Shown here in pieces: positions 24,204 through 33,263 of a DNA stretch of 51,452 bases. The notes beneath the pieces were generated by a model, which ran no database searches, had not been told where the DNA came from, and saw only the letters and a program-made list of their open reading frames with translations. The position numbers were made by a program, and so were the translations under genes. Source of the DNA: Streptomyces sp. WM6378. Its GTDB lineage: Bacteria > Actinomycetota > Actinomycetes > Streptomycetales > Streptomycetaceae. Every line of letters starts with the position of its first letter. Positions within the stretch are counted from its first letter, which is position 1. Location: positions 1 through 51,452 of the forward strand of contig NZ_LGDD01000318.1 of the NCBI RefSeq assembly GCF_001279695.1. The letters are read 5' to 3'.

Positions 24204-24209
24204 TACCCT
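24204..24209 (+). promoter_or_regulatory. Candidate -10 box for the RNase D gene
   Basis: TACCCT ends 6 nt before GTG 24216, and there is no Shine-Dalgarno. Confidence 0.45.
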
Positions 24210-24215
24210 TGACAG

Positions 24216-25499
24216 GTGACCGACGCCCATAAGACCGCAGCAGAGACAGCACTGCGAACCACCGGGGGCGCTCCCCCGGACGACGTCGACAAGGCGCCGA
24301 TTCCCTTGCTGGAGCCCCGAGAGGGCATTCCGCCTGTCGTTGCCACCGATGAAGCACTGGCCGAAGTGGTCGCCGCCTTCGCGGCCGGCACCGGCCCTGT
24401 CGCCGTGGACGCCGAGCGCGCGTCCGGCTACCGCTACGGGCAGCGCGCCTACCTCGTGCAGATGCGCCGGGAGGGGGCGGGCACCGCGCTCATCGACCCC
24501 GTCGGCTGTCCTGATCTCTCCGCTCTCGGGGAGGTACTTTCGGACACCGAGTGGATCCTGCACGCCGCGACCCAGGACCTGCCGTGCCTGCGCGAAATAG
24601 GCATGGTCCCCTCCCGGATCTTCGACACCGAGCTCGCCGGGCGGCTCGCGGGCTTCCCGCGCGTGGGCCTCGGCGCGATGGTCGAGAGCGTGCTCGGGTA
24701 CGCCCTGGAGAAGGGCCACTCGGCGGTCGACTGGTCGACCCGGCCGCTCCCCGAGCCCTGGCTGCGCTACGCCGCCCTCGACGTGGAACTCCTGGTCGAT
24801 CTGCGCGACGCGCTGGAGAAGGAGCTCGACCGGCAGGGCAAGCTGGAGTGGGCCCGCGAGGAGTTCGACGCGATCGCCTCCGCCCCGCCCGCGCCGCCCC
24901 GCAAGGACCCCTGGCGCCGCACCTCCGGCATGCACAAGGTGCGCAGGCGCCGGCAGATGGCCGCCGTGCGCGAGCTGTGGACCGCCCGCGACAAGGTGGC
25001 GCAGCGCCGTGACGTCTCGCCGGGCAAGGTGCTGAGCGACTCCGCGATCATCGAGGCCTCGCTCGCGCTGCCCGCGCACGTGAACGCGCTGACCGCGCTG
25101 CCCGGCTTCGGGCACCGGATGGGCCGGCGGCAGCTGGAGCAGTGGCAGGCGGCAATCGACCGGGCGAAGGCGCTGTCGGAGGCGGAACTCCCGCAGCCCG
25201 GCCAGCCGTTGCAGGGCCCGCCGCCGCCGCGTTCCTGGGCGGACAAGGACCCGGCCGCGGCGGCCCGGCTCTCGGCGGCCCGCGCGGCCGTCTCCGAGCT
25301 CGCCGAGCGGCTGAACATGCCGCAGGAGAACCTGATCACCCCGGACACCGTGCGCCGGGTCTGCTGGGAGCCACCGGGCGACCGCTCCGGGGCCGCCGTC
25401 GCCGAGGCGCTCGCGTCGTACGGCGCCAGGCGCTGGCAGATCGAGCAGGTCACGCCGCTGCTCTCGGCGGCGCTCACGGACACACCGGCCAAGTCCTGA
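24216..25499 (+). CDS. Ribonuclease D-like 3'-5' exonuclease
   Basis: DEDD-family exonuclease for tRNA or other RNA 3' trimming. The 427-residue protein carries Exo I VAVDAERASGYRYG (Asp and Glu), Exo II ILHAATQDLPCLRE, and Exo III with RYAALDVELL. These are followed by an HRDC domain (about 225-305; VRELWTARDKVAQRRDVSPG, ALPGFGHRMGR) and a C-terminal helical extension up to VTPLLSAAL. The start is GTG with a likely leaderless promoter. The actinobacterial form is longer at the N-terminus (about 45 residues before Exo I) than E. coli Rnd. Confidence 0.9.
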   Translation: MTDAHKTAAETALRTTGGAPPDDVDKAPIPLLEPREGIPPVVATDEALAEVVAAFAAGTGPVAVDAERASGYRYGQRAYLVQMRREGAGTALIDPVGCPDLSALGEVLSDTEWILHAATQDLPCLREIGMVPSRIFDTELAGRLAGFPRVGLGAMVESVLGYALEKGHSAVDWSTRPLPEPWLRYAALDVELLVDLRDALEKELDRQGKLEWAREEFDAIASAPPAPPRKDPWRRTSGMHKVRRRRQMAAVRELWTARDKVAQRRDVSPGKVLSDSAIIEASLALPAHVNALTALPGFGHRMGRRQLEQWQAAIDRAKALSEAELPQPGQPLQGPPPPRSWADKDPAAAARLSAARAAVSELAERLNMPQENLITPDTVRRVCWEPPGDRSGAAVAEALASYGARRWQIEQVTPLLSAALTDTPAKS

Positions 25500-25516
25500 C
25501 CGGCTGAACGGGTCGG

Positions 25517-25545
25517 GCCCGCGGCACCTCCATGTCGCCGCGGGC
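25517..25545 (+). terminator. Terminator after RNase D gene
   Basis: A 9-bp stem GCCCGCGGC (25517-25525) with 25537-25545 closes an 11-nt loop. Confidence 0.6.
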
Positions 25546-25585
25546 TCAGAATTCCCCAAGACCGGACCGTATCCAACAGCCTCGA

Positions 25586-25600
25586 ACAGCTTTAGGCTGT
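25586..25600 (+). promoter_or_regulatory. Promoter or operator of the GH35 gene
   Basis: TAGGCT (25593-25598) is a good -10 candidate about 50 nt before the ATG. It is embedded in the inverted repeat ACAGC-TTTAG-GCTGT, which could be a repressor site. No -35 is evident. Confidence 0.35.
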
Positions 25601-25647
25601 GCGCCGCATCAGATTCTTTCAGTGCACCGCACCACGGAAGGAATGAC

Positions 25648-28600
25648 ATGCGCACGCCATTACGCGCGGCGGCTCTCGCGGTCACCACCGTGCTCGCCCT
25701 GGGCGCCGCCGGCCTCACCGCCACCGCGCCCGCCGCACAGGCCCGCCCGAAGGCGCCGCCCGCCGCCCACACCGTCGGCCACGACGACCACGCCCTCACC
25801 ATCGACGGCAAGCCGCTCTCCATCTGGTCCGGCGAGTTCCACTACTGGCGGCTGCCCAGCCCCGACGCCTGGCGCGACGTCCTGCAGAAGATGAAGGCGG
25901 GCGGCTTCAACGCGGCCTCCATCTACTTCGACTGGGACTTCCACTCACCCAAACCCGGGGTGTACGACTTCACGGGCGTCCGCGACGTCGACAAGCTGCT
26001 CGACATCGCGCGGGAGGTGGGGATCTACGTCATCGCCCGCCCCGGCCCGTACATCAACGCCGAGACGGACGGCGGCGGCTTCCCCGGCTGGCTGGTCACC
26101 CAGAAGGGCAAGGCCCGCACCACGGCTCCCGACTATCTGGCGGCCGCCGACGAATGGCTCTCGAAGATCGACCCGATCCTGGCCCGCCACCAGCTGACCA
26201 ACGGCACCGGCACGGTGATCGCCTACCAGGTCGAGAACGAGTACTACCAGGACACCCCCGACGGCCACGCCTACATCAAGCACCTCGTCGACAAGGCGCA
26301 CGCGGATGGCATCACGGTGCCGCTGACGGGCAACCACAACGGCGTGTTCGCCAAGGAACTCGACATCGACGGACACGACTCCTACCCGCAGGGCTTCAAC
26401 TGTTCCAGCCCCGACACCTGGCACGGGCTGCCCGATCTGTCCGGTGCGAAGAGGAGCGACGAACCACTGTTTCTGGCCGAATTCCAGGGCGGCTCCTTCG
26501 ACCCGTGGGGCGGCCCCGGCTTCGACAAGTGCCGCCGGCTCACCGACGGCGACTTCGAGAAGGCCGCGTACGAGAACAACATCGCCTCGGGCGCCACGAT
26601 GCAGAACTTCTACATGGCCTACGGCGGCACCTCCTGGGGCTGGCTGCCCTCACCGGGCGCGGTCTACAGCTCCTACGACTACGGCGCGCCGATCCGCGAG
26701 GACCGCCAGCTCAGCGAGAAGTACCTGGTCGACAAGCGGCTCGGGTATCTGGTGCAGTCGGTGGCGCCGCTGACGAAGACTGAGGGCGTGACGGCGAGCG
26801 CGCCCGACAACGCCGCGGTGCTGCGCCGCGACCGGCGCAACCCCGACGACGGCACCACGATCACGGTCGTGCGGCACAAGGACGTCAACAACAAGGCGAA
26901 GGACACCACGCACCTCGCACTCGGCGGGTACGCGTCGGTGCCGCAGGAGCCCGGCACGGCCCTGACGGTCGACGGCCGCGACTCGAAGCTCCTTGTCTCG
27001 GACTACGCCATGGATCACCAGCGGTTGAGGTACTCGACGTCCGAGCTCATGACGCACGGCACGTTCGGCGCGCGGGACGTGGCGCTGCTCTACGGCCGGC
27101 ACGGGCAGGACGGCGAGAGCGTGCTGCGGTACGCGGCGCGGCCCGGCGTGCGGGTGCTGAGCGGGCAGGTGAAGCAGACCTGGGACGCGACGAGCGGCGA
27201 TCTGCGCCTGAACTACACCCACGACGGCCTGACGCAGGTCCTCATCACTCCACTCGACGGCTCGACTCCCTTGCTCCTCCTACTGGCTGACGATGCGACA
27301 GCCGACACCTACTGGCGGCTCGACACCCCGCAGGGGCCGGTCCTGGCCAGCGGTCCGGAGCTGCTGAGGACCGCCTCGTACGACAGGGGCGTGCTGAAGC
27401 TCACCGGGGACACCGACAAGGCGGCCTCGCTGCACGTCCTGACCGGCGCGCCCGCGACGTCCGTCAGCTGGAACGGGCGGCCCGCGCCGGGCGCGCTCGA
27501 CACGACGGGCAGCGCGCTTGCCGGACCCAAGCCGGTCTCCCTTGCCCCGCTGGGGAGTTGGCGGGTCCAGCGCGAGACGCCGGAGGCGGCGCCCGGGTTC
27601 GACGACGCGGCGTGGCGGGCCGCCGACAAGCCGGTGCTCTCGGCGGACGACTACGGCTTCCATGCCGGGTCGATCTGGTACCGGGGCCACTTCACGGCGG
27701 CCGGATCGGAGTCCGGGATCCAGGTCAACGCCAGTACGGGCAAGGGCGGTTCGTACCTGGTGTGGCTGAACGGCACGTATCTGGGCAGCTCCGCCGACGC
27801 GACCCAGCTGTTCGCGGTACCGGGCGGGGTCCTGAAGGCGGGCAAGGACAACGTCCTCGCGGTGCTCGCGGCCGACATGGCGCACGAACAGGACTGGTCG
27901 GCCGACGACAGCCACAAGCAGCCGCGCGGCCTGACCTCGGTGCGGCTCGTGGGCTCGGCGAAGCAGATCGGCTGGCGGCTGCAGGGCGCGCTCGGCGGCG
28001 AGGACCTCGTCGACCCGGTGCGCGGCGGGCTCAACACCGGTGGCCTGTACGGCGAACGCCAGGGCATGCACCTGCCCGGCTACCCGGACGGCGGCTGGCC
28101 CGCCACGTCCCTGCCGGACACGCGGGCGGGCGCGGCCGGGGTCTCCTGGTACCGCACCGGCTTCGACCTCGATCTGCCGCAGGGCCAGGACGTACCGCTC
28201 GGCCTGACGATCTCGGACGACAAGGCGAAGCACTACCGGGCGCTCGTCTACGTCAACGGCTGGATGACCGGCCTGTACGTCAACGACCTCGGGCCGCAGA
28301 AGTCGTTCCCGGTGCAGCCCGGGATGCTGCGCACCCACGGCCACAACACGGTCGCCATCGCGGTGATCGGCGAGGACGCGGCCGGCGACGGGCTCGGAAA
28401 GGTGACCCTGGACGCGTACGGGAACCACACGACGCCGCTGCGGTACGGGGACGTCGCCTCGCCGGGCTGGTCGGCGACGGCCAACCGCGATCCTTCGGCG
28501 GGCGCGGATGTACGGATCGCGGCGCCGGACGCGATCGCGCGGGGCGCAGTGGGCGAGGTGACGGCGTCCTTCGCGCCGCGCCGGACCACGGCCGGGGACG

Positions 28601-29259
28601 CCTCTCTCACGATGCGGCTGCCCGACGGATGGACGGCTTCCACGCCCCTCAGCCAGCCGCTGGGGGACGTGCCGGCCGGGCGCACGGTGACGCGCACCTG
28701 GCAGGTGACGGCGGCGGGCGGTTCGGGGCCCTGGACTTCGGTGCTCTCGGCGGCGGTCCGGTACCGGGGCGGCACGGCGTCCGCCGCGGTGGGCGTGGCC
28801 TCGCCGCCCCCTTCGCCGGGGGCTGGGGCGCACGACGTAGCCGATCTCGACTTCACCGCGACGAACGGGTGGGGGCCGGTGGAGCGCAACACCTCCAACG
28901 GGGAGGACGCGGCCGGTGACGGACGCCCGATGTCCATCGCGGGCGTGCCGTACGCGAAGGGCCTCGGGGTGCACGCGGCCGGCGACGTGACGGTGTTCCT
29001 CGGCGGGGCGTGCTCGCGGTTCACGGCGTCCGTGGGGGTGGACGACGAGACGGGTGGCGGCGGCTCGGTGGCCTTCTCCGTCCTGGCGGACGGGCGTCCC
29101 GTGGCCGCGACGGCGGTGCTGCGGGGGCGGCAGGCGGCGACGCCGCTGGCCGCGGACGTGTCCGGGGCGCAGGTGATCGACCTGGTCGTGACCGACGGCG
29201 GCGACGGGAACGGGCTGGACCATGGGGACTGGGCGGGTGCAACCCTGACCTGCGGCTAG
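25648..29259 (+). CDS. Secreted GH35 beta-galactosidase with NPCBM domain
   Basis: Hydrolyses terminal beta-galactosides in extracellular polysaccharides. The 1203-residue precursor begins with a Sec signal (cleavage near AQARP, about 33), then a GH35 TIM barrel (45-370) with acid/base Glu198 in QVENEYY and nucleophile Glu278 in FLAEFQGG. These are followed by beta-sandwich domains of the large GH35 type including two galactose-binding-like jelly rolls (about 620-760 and 800-930), a NEW3-type domain (about 950-1050) and a C-terminal NPCBM carbohydrate-binding domain (1075-1203). GGAAGGA lies 6 nt before the ATG. There is no linked transporter, so products must use other importers. Close to the fungal/actinobacterial large enzymes in length. 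Confidence 0.9.
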   Translation: MRTPLRAAALAVTTVLALGAAGLTATAPAAQARPKAPPAAHTVGHDDHALTIDGKPLSIWSGEFHYWRLPSPDAWRDVLQKMKAGGFNAASIYFDWDFHSPKPGVYDFTGVRDVDKLLDIAREVGIYVIARPGPYINAETDGGGFPGWLVTQKGKARTTAPDYLAAADEWLSKIDPILARHQLTNGTGTVIAYQVENEYYQDTPDGHAYIKHLVDKAHADGITVPLTGNHNGVFAKELDIDGHDSYPQGFNCSSPDTWHGLPDLSGAKRSDEPLFLAEFQGGSFDPWGGPGFDKCRRLTDGDFEKAAYENNIASGATMQNFYMAYGGTSWGWLPSPGAVYSSYDYGAPIREDRQLSEKYLVDKRLGYLVQSVAPLTKTEGVTASAPDNAAVLRRDRRNPDDGTTITVVRHKDVNNKAKDTTHLALGGYASVPQEPGTALTVDGRDSKLLVSDYAMDHQRLRYSTSELMTHGTFGARDVALLYGRHGQDGESVLRYAARPGVRVLSGQVKQTWDATSGDLRLNYTHDGLTQVLITPLDGSTPLLLLLADDATADTYWRLDTPQGPVLASGPELLRTASYDRGVLKLTGDTDKAASLHVLTGAPATSVSWNGRPAPGALDTTGSALAGPKPVSLAPLGSWRVQRETPEAAPGFDDAAWRAADKPVLSADDYGFHAGSIWYRGHFTAAGSESGIQVNASTGKGGSYLVWLNGTYLGSSADATQLFAVPGGVLKAGKDNVLAVLAADMAHEQDWSADDSHKQPRGLTSVRLVGSAKQIGWRLQGALGGEDLVDPVRGGLNTGGLYGERQGMHLPGYPDGGWPATSLPDTRAGAAGVSWYRTGFDLDLPQGQDVPLGLTISDDKAKHYRALVYVNGWMTGLYVNDLGPQKSFPVQPGMLRTHGHNTVAIAVIGEDAAGDGLGKVTLDAYGNHTTPLRYGDVASPGWSATANRDPSAGADVRIAAPDAIARGAVGEVTASFAPRRTTAGDASLTMRLPDGWTASTPLSQPLGDVPAGRTVTRTWQVTAAGGSGPWTSVLSAAVRYRGGTASAAVGVASPPPSPGAGAHDVADLDFTATNGWGPVERNTSNGEDAAGDGRPMSIAGVPYAKGLGVHAAGDVTVFLGGACSRFTASVGVDDETGGGGSVAFSVLADGRPVAATAVLRGRQAATPLAADVSGAQVIDLVVTDGGDGNGLDHGDWAGATLTCG

Positions 29260-29277
29260 CCGGGCGTGGTGCGCTGT

Positions 29278-29589
29278 GGCTCCGCCCCAGACCCCGTTGG
29301 GCCCCACCCCGCCCCTTCCCTAAACCCGCCGGGGGTGGGGGTGCGTTGAAGCTGGTCCCCTGGGGCTCCGCCCCAGACCCCGTTCGCGCCTTAAGGGCGC
29401 TCGTCCTCAAACGCCGGACAGGCTGAAAATGCCTGTACCCGGCGCTGTCAGGGGCGCGGGGCTGTGACATGTGCGGCTCCGCCGCGTGGGCGCGACCTGC
29501 CACCCACGGTCCGCAGCCGCGCCACTCACCCCCGGAGGGTCTCGGGAAGGGGTGGGGTGGGGGCCCAAGGGGTCTGGGGCGGAGCCCCA
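29278..29589. repeat. Dispersed intergenic inverted-repeat element
   Basis: Left arm 29278-29336 and right arm 29530-29589 are imperfect inverted copies (about 60 bp each, both containing GGCTCCGCCCCAGACCCC in opposite orientation). They enclose about 190 bp that hold a further direct copy of the box at 29362-29384. The box and the following ...CGCTCGTCCTCAAACGCCGG text recur in many Streptomyces intergenic regions, from memory. No transposase is present. It fills most of the 478-nt gap between the GH35 gene and the thiolase gene. Confidence 0.75.
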
Positions 29590-29646
29590 GCACGGTCGCC
29601 CGGAGTGTGACGTTCGACGCTCCCGCCCCCGGGGCTGGGCAGTTTG

Positions 29647-29662
29647 GTTACTCGTAAGTAGC
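29647..29662. promoter_or_regulatory. Operator-like palindrome upstream of fadA
   Basis: GTTACT-CGTA-AGTAGC is an imperfect inverted repeat (5 of 6 pairs match) about 76 nt before the thiolase GTG. Size and form suit a TetR-family fatty-acid regulator, but the regulator is not identified. Confidence 0.4.
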
Positions 29663-29737
29663 ATGGGCGGGGTGAGCGCGCGCTCAGTCGCGTGCGCAGC
29701 AGTGCAGTGCCACCCCGCACCCTGGAGGAGAGCCATC

Positions 29738-30964
29738 GTGCCTCGTACCGTCAGGGACGTCGTCTTCGTCGACGGCGTCCGCACCCCGTTCGGCAAGGCG
29801 GGCCCGAAGGGCATCTACCACGAGACCCGGGCCGACGATCTGGTCGTCAAGGCGATCCGCGAGCTGCTGCGCCGCAACCCGGCCCTCGACCCCGCGAAGA
29901 TCGACGAGGTCGCCATCGCGGCCACCACGCAGATCGGTGACCAGGGTCTGACCCTGGGCCGCACCGCCGGCATCCTCGCGGGCCTCCCGCAGTCCGTCCC
30001 CGGCTACTCCATCGACCGCATGTGCGCGGGCGCCCTGACCGCCGTGACCTCGGTCGCCGGCTCGATCGCCTTCGGCGCGTACGACGCCGTGATCGCCGGT
30101 GGCGTCGAGCACATGGGCCGCCACCCCATGGGTGAGGGCGTCGACCCGAACCCGCGCTTCGTCAGCGAGAAGCTGGTCGACGAGTCCGCCCTCTTCATGG
30201 GCATGACCGCCGAGAACCTGCACGACCGCTACCCCCAGATCACCAAGCTGCGCGCCGACGAGTACGCGGTGCGCTCGCAGGAGAAGGCCGCCAAGGCGTA
30301 CGCCGACGGCAAGATCCAGCAGGACCTGGTCCCGATCTCCGTGCGCAACACCAACTCCGAGGTCGGCGAGACCGGCTGGGGTCTCGTCACCGCCGACGAG
30401 CCGATGCGTCCGGGCACCACCCTGGAGAGCCTCGCGGGCCTCAAGACGCCGTTCCGTGTGCACGGCAACGTCACCGCGGGCAACGCGGCCGGCCTCAACG
30501 ACGGCGCCACCGCGTCGATCATCGCGTCCGAGGAGTTCGCGCGGGAGAACAACCTCCCCGTGAAGATGCGCCTCGTCTCCTACGCCTTCGCCGGCGTCGA
30601 GCCGGAGGTCATGGGCTACGGCCCGATCCCGGCGACCGAGAAGGCGCTGGCCAAGGCGGGCCTGTCGATCGAGGACATCAACCTCTTCGAGATCAACGAG
30701 GCGTTCGCCGTCCAGGTCCTCGCGTTCCTGGACCACTACGGCATCGCCGACGACGACGCGCGCGTCAATCAGTACGGCGGCGCCATCGCCTACGGCCACC
30801 CGCTCGCCTCCTCCGGCGTACGCCTGATGACGCAGCTGGCCCGGCAGTTCGAGGAGCAGCCGGAGGTCCGCTACGGCCTCACCACCATGTGCGTCGGCTT
30901 CGGCATGGGCGCCACGGTCATCTGGGAGAACCCGCACCACAAGGACGCCGGAGGCAGCAAGTGA
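29738..30964 (+). CDS. fadA: Acetyl-CoA C-acyltransferase (beta-oxidation thiolase)
   Basis: Cleaves 3-ketoacyl-CoA with CoA to give acetyl-CoA. The 408-residue protein has the acylation Cys96 in DRMCAGALTAV, the NEAFAVQVL motif, GGAIAYGHPLASSG with the catalytic His and the second Cys in TMCVGFGMG. GTG 29738 was chosen because GGAGGAG (29724-29730) lies 7 nt upstream; the longer frame runs into the repeat element. The stop overlaps the next start as GTGA, the usual coupling of the beta-oxidation subunits. Confidence 0.93.
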   Translation: MPRTVRDVVFVDGVRTPFGKAGPKGIYHETRADDLVVKAIRELLRRNPALDPAKIDEVAIAATTQIGDQGLTLGRTAGILAGLPQSVPGYSIDRMCAGALTAVTSVAGSIAFGAYDAVIAGGVEHMGRHPMGEGVDPNPRFVSEKLVDESALFMGMTAENLHDRYPQITKLRADEYAVRSQEKAAKAYADGKIQQDLVPISVRNTNSEVGETGWGLVTADEPMRPGTTLESLAGLKTPFRVHGNVTAGNAAGLNDGATASIIASEEFARENNLPVKMRLVSYAFAGVEPEVMGYGPIPATEKALAKAGLSIEDINLFEINEAFAVQVLAFLDHYGIADDDARVNQYGGAIAYGHPLASSGVRLMTQLARQFEEQPEVRYGLTTMCVGFGMGATVIWENPHHKDAGGSK

Positions 30965-33093
30965 GCACCACCACCGCTGAGCTTCTCAAGGGCGCGGCCG
31001 AGCTGTTCCCCGACGAGGTCGTGACGTCCGCGCACGTGCGTCACCTTGAACTGCCTTACGGGGCTGGCAAGTTCGCCCTCATCACGCTCGACAACGGCTT
31101 CGACCACACCAAGCCGACCACCTTCGGCCCCGGCTCGCTGGCGAACCTGAACGCCGCCATCGACCAGGTCGAGAAGGAGGCCGCCGAGGGCGCCATCGTC
31201 GGCGCCGGTGTCACCGGCAAGCCGTTCATCTTCGCGGTCGGCGCCGACCTCAAGGGCGTCGAGATCCTCAAGCGCCACGAGGACGCTCTGGCCATCGGCA
31301 AGAGCGGCCACGAGGTCTTCAAGCGCCTCGCCGCGCTGGCCGTGCCGACCTTCGCGTACTACAACGGTGCCGCGATGGGCGGCGGCGTCGAGGTCGGTCT
31401 GCACTGCACCTACCGCACCGTCTCCAAGGCGCTGCCCGCGTTCTCGCTGCCCGAGGTCTTCCTCGGCCTCGTCCCGGGCTGGGGCGGCTGCACGCTGCTC
31501 CCCAACCTGATCGGCGCCGACAAGGCCGTCTCGGTCATCATCGAGAACTCGCTGAACCAGAACCGCCAGCTCAAGGGCAAGCAGGTCTTCGAACTCGGCA
31601 TCGCCGACGCCCTCTTCGAGGGTGCCGACTTCCTGGAGCAGTCCCTCGTCTGGACCGCGAACGTCCTGAAGGGCGACGTCACCGTCGAGCGCCCCGAGGT
31701 CGACCGCGGCGACGCCTGGGACCAGGCCGTCGCCAAGGGCCGCTTCATCGCCGACTCGAAGGTGCACGGCGCCGCCCCGGCCGCCTACCGCGCCCTCGAC
31801 ATCATCGCGGCGTCCAAGGACGGCGACCTCCAGGCCGGCTTCGACGCCGAGGACACCGCGCTCGCCGACCTGATCATGGGTGGCGAACTGCGGTCCGGCA
31901 TCTACGCGTTCAACCTGGTCCAGAAGCGCGCCAAGCGCCCCGCCGGCGCCCCGGACAAGAACCTGGCCCGCCCGGTGACGAAGGTGGGTGTCGTCGGCGC
32001 CGGTCTCATGGCCTCGCAGCTCGCCCTCCTCTTCCTGCGCCGCCTTGAGGTGCCGGTCGTCCTGACCGACATCGACCAGGAGCGCGTCGACAAGGGTGTG
32101 GGCTACGTCCACGCCGAGATCGACAAGCTGCTCTCGAAGTCCCGGATCAACCAGGACAAGGCCAACCGTCTCAAGGGCCTGGTCTCCGGTGTCCTCGACA
32201 AGGCCGAGGGCTTCTCGGACGCCGACTTCATCATCGAGGCCGTCTTCGAGGAGATCGGCGTCAAGCAGCAGGTGTTCGCGGAGGTCGAGGCGGTCGCCCC
32301 GGCGCACGCGATCCTCGCCACCAACACCTCCTCGCTGTCGGTCACCGAGATGGCGTCGAAGCTGAAGCACCCCGAGCGGGTCGTCGGCTTCCACTTCTTC
32401 AACCCGGTCGCGATCCTGCCGCTCCTGGAGATCGTCCGCGGCGAGCAGACCGATGACGTCTCGCTGGCCACGGCCTTCGGCGTCGCGCGCAAGCTGAAGA
32501 AGACCGCGGTCCTGGTGAAGGACGCCCCGGCGTTCGTCGTGAACCGCATCCTGACCCGCTTCATGGGCGAGATCCAGAACGTCATCGACGAGGGCACCCC
32601 GGTCGCCGTCGCCGAGAAGGCCGTCGAGCCGCTCGGTCTCCCGATGTCGCCGCTGGTGCTCCTGGAGCTGGTCGGCCCGGCCATCGGCCTGCACGTGTCC
32701 GAGACCCTCAACCGCGCCTTCCCGGACCGCTTCACGGTCTCCGAGAACCTGGCCGCGGTCGTCAAGGCCGGCAAGCGCGGCTTCTACGTCTACGACTCCG
32801 GCAAGCCGGAGCTGGACCCGGAGGTCGCCGCTCTCCTCAAGCAGGGCGATGTCGCCCTGACGGAGGAGCAGACCCGGGACCGCGTCCTGGACGCGGTGGC
32901 GCAGGAGATCGGTCTGATGCTGGACGAGGGCGTCGTCGCCGAGGCCCAGGACATCGACCTCTGCCTGATCACGGGCGCCGGCTGGCCCTTCCACCTGGGC
33001 GGCATCACGCCGTACCTGGACCGCGAAGGCGTCTCGGAGCGCGTGAACGGCAAGAAGTTCCTGGCGCAGGGCGTCGCGAGCGTCCCCGCGTAA
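30961..33093 (+). CDS. fadB: Multifunctional enoyl-CoA hydratase / 3-hydroxyacyl-CoA dehydrogenase
   Basis: Second and third steps of fatty acid beta-oxidation, forming a complex with the thiolase. The 710-residue protein has an N-terminal crotonase domain (about 30-250) with NGAAMGGGVEVGLHC and the catalytic Glu in PEVFLGLVPGWGG, a Rossmann NAD domain (VGVVGAGLMASQLALLFLRR, about 341), the dehydrogenase signature VVGFHFFNPV, and two C-terminal dehydrogenase domains. GTG start overlaps fadA. The operon ends at an adjacent TTCG-loop terminator. Confidence 0.93.
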   Translation: MSTTTAELLKGAAELFPDEVVTSAHVRHLELPYGAGKFALITLDNGFDHTKPTTFGPGSLANLNAAIDQVEKEAAEGAIVGAGVTGKPFIFAVGADLKGVEILKRHEDALAIGKSGHEVFKRLAALAVPTFAYYNGAAMGGGVEVGLHCTYRTVSKALPAFSLPEVFLGLVPGWGGCTLLPNLIGADKAVSVIIENSLNQNRQLKGKQVFELGIADALFEGADFLEQSLVWTANVLKGDVTVERPEVDRGDAWDQAVAKGRFIADSKVHGAAPAAYRALDIIAASKDGDLQAGFDAEDTALADLIMGGELRSGIYAFNLVQKRAKRPAGAPDKNLARPVTKVGVVGAGLMASQLALLFLRRLEVPVVLTDIDQERVDKGVGYVHAEIDKLLSKSRINQDKANRLKGLVSGVLDKAEGFSDADFIIEAVFEEIGVKQQVFAEVEAVAPAHAILATNTSSLSVTEMASKLKHPERVVGFHFFNPVAILPLLEIVRGEQTDDVSLATAFGVARKLKKTAVLVKDAPAFVVNRILTRFMGEIQNVIDEGTPVAVAEKAVEPLGLPMSPLVLLELVGPAIGLHVSETLNRAFPDRFTVSENLAAVVKAGKRGFYVYDSGKPELDPEVAALLKQGDVALTEEQTRDRVLDAVAQEIGLMLDEGVVAEAQDIDLCLITGAGWPFHLGGITPYLDREGVSERVNGKKFLAQGVASVPA

Positions 33094-33109
33094 CACCGCC
33101 CCACAGCAG

Positions 33110-33135
33110 AGGCCCCGCACTTCGGTGCGGGGCCT
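33110..33135 (+). terminator. fadAB terminator with UUCG loop
   Basis: An 11-bp perfect stem (AGGCCCCGCAC with its complement) closes the stable loop TTCG (33121-33124). Confidence 0.93.
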
Positions 33136-33170
33136 TTGTCGCGCTCAACTCCCGGTCCGGACAAGGTTAT

Positions 33171-33183
33171 TGACGGTACGTCA
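33171..33183. promoter_or_regulatory. Short palindrome between two terminators
   Basis: TGACG-GTA-CGTCA is a perfect 5-3-5 inverted repeat in a 75-bp gap with no gene. It could be a protein site or remnant; function unknown. Confidence 0.25.
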
Positions 33184-33210
33184 TGGATGTACGGGTCTCT
33201 CCACGCGCCA

Positions 33211-33242
33211 AGGCCCGGGACCGATCATGCGGTCCCGGGCCT
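33211..33242 (-). terminator. Terminator of the uncharacterised minus-strand gene
   Basis: A 13-bp perfect stem (AGGCCCGGGACCG, 33211-33223, with 33230-33242) closes a 6-nt loop. It is 22 nt past the stop of the gene at 33264. Confidence 0.9.
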
Positions 33243-33263
33243 CCCCGTGCGGTGCCGTGTGCG

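Noticed and set aside
25586..25600. Riboswitch or attenuator before the GH35 gene
   Set aside because: The inverted repeat has only 5-bp arms and the leader is short; an operator is simpler.
29010..29730. Several frames in the GH35-fadA gap and around the repeats
   Set aside because: They consist of repeat-derived Pro/Gly/Arg text and have no homology or start signals.
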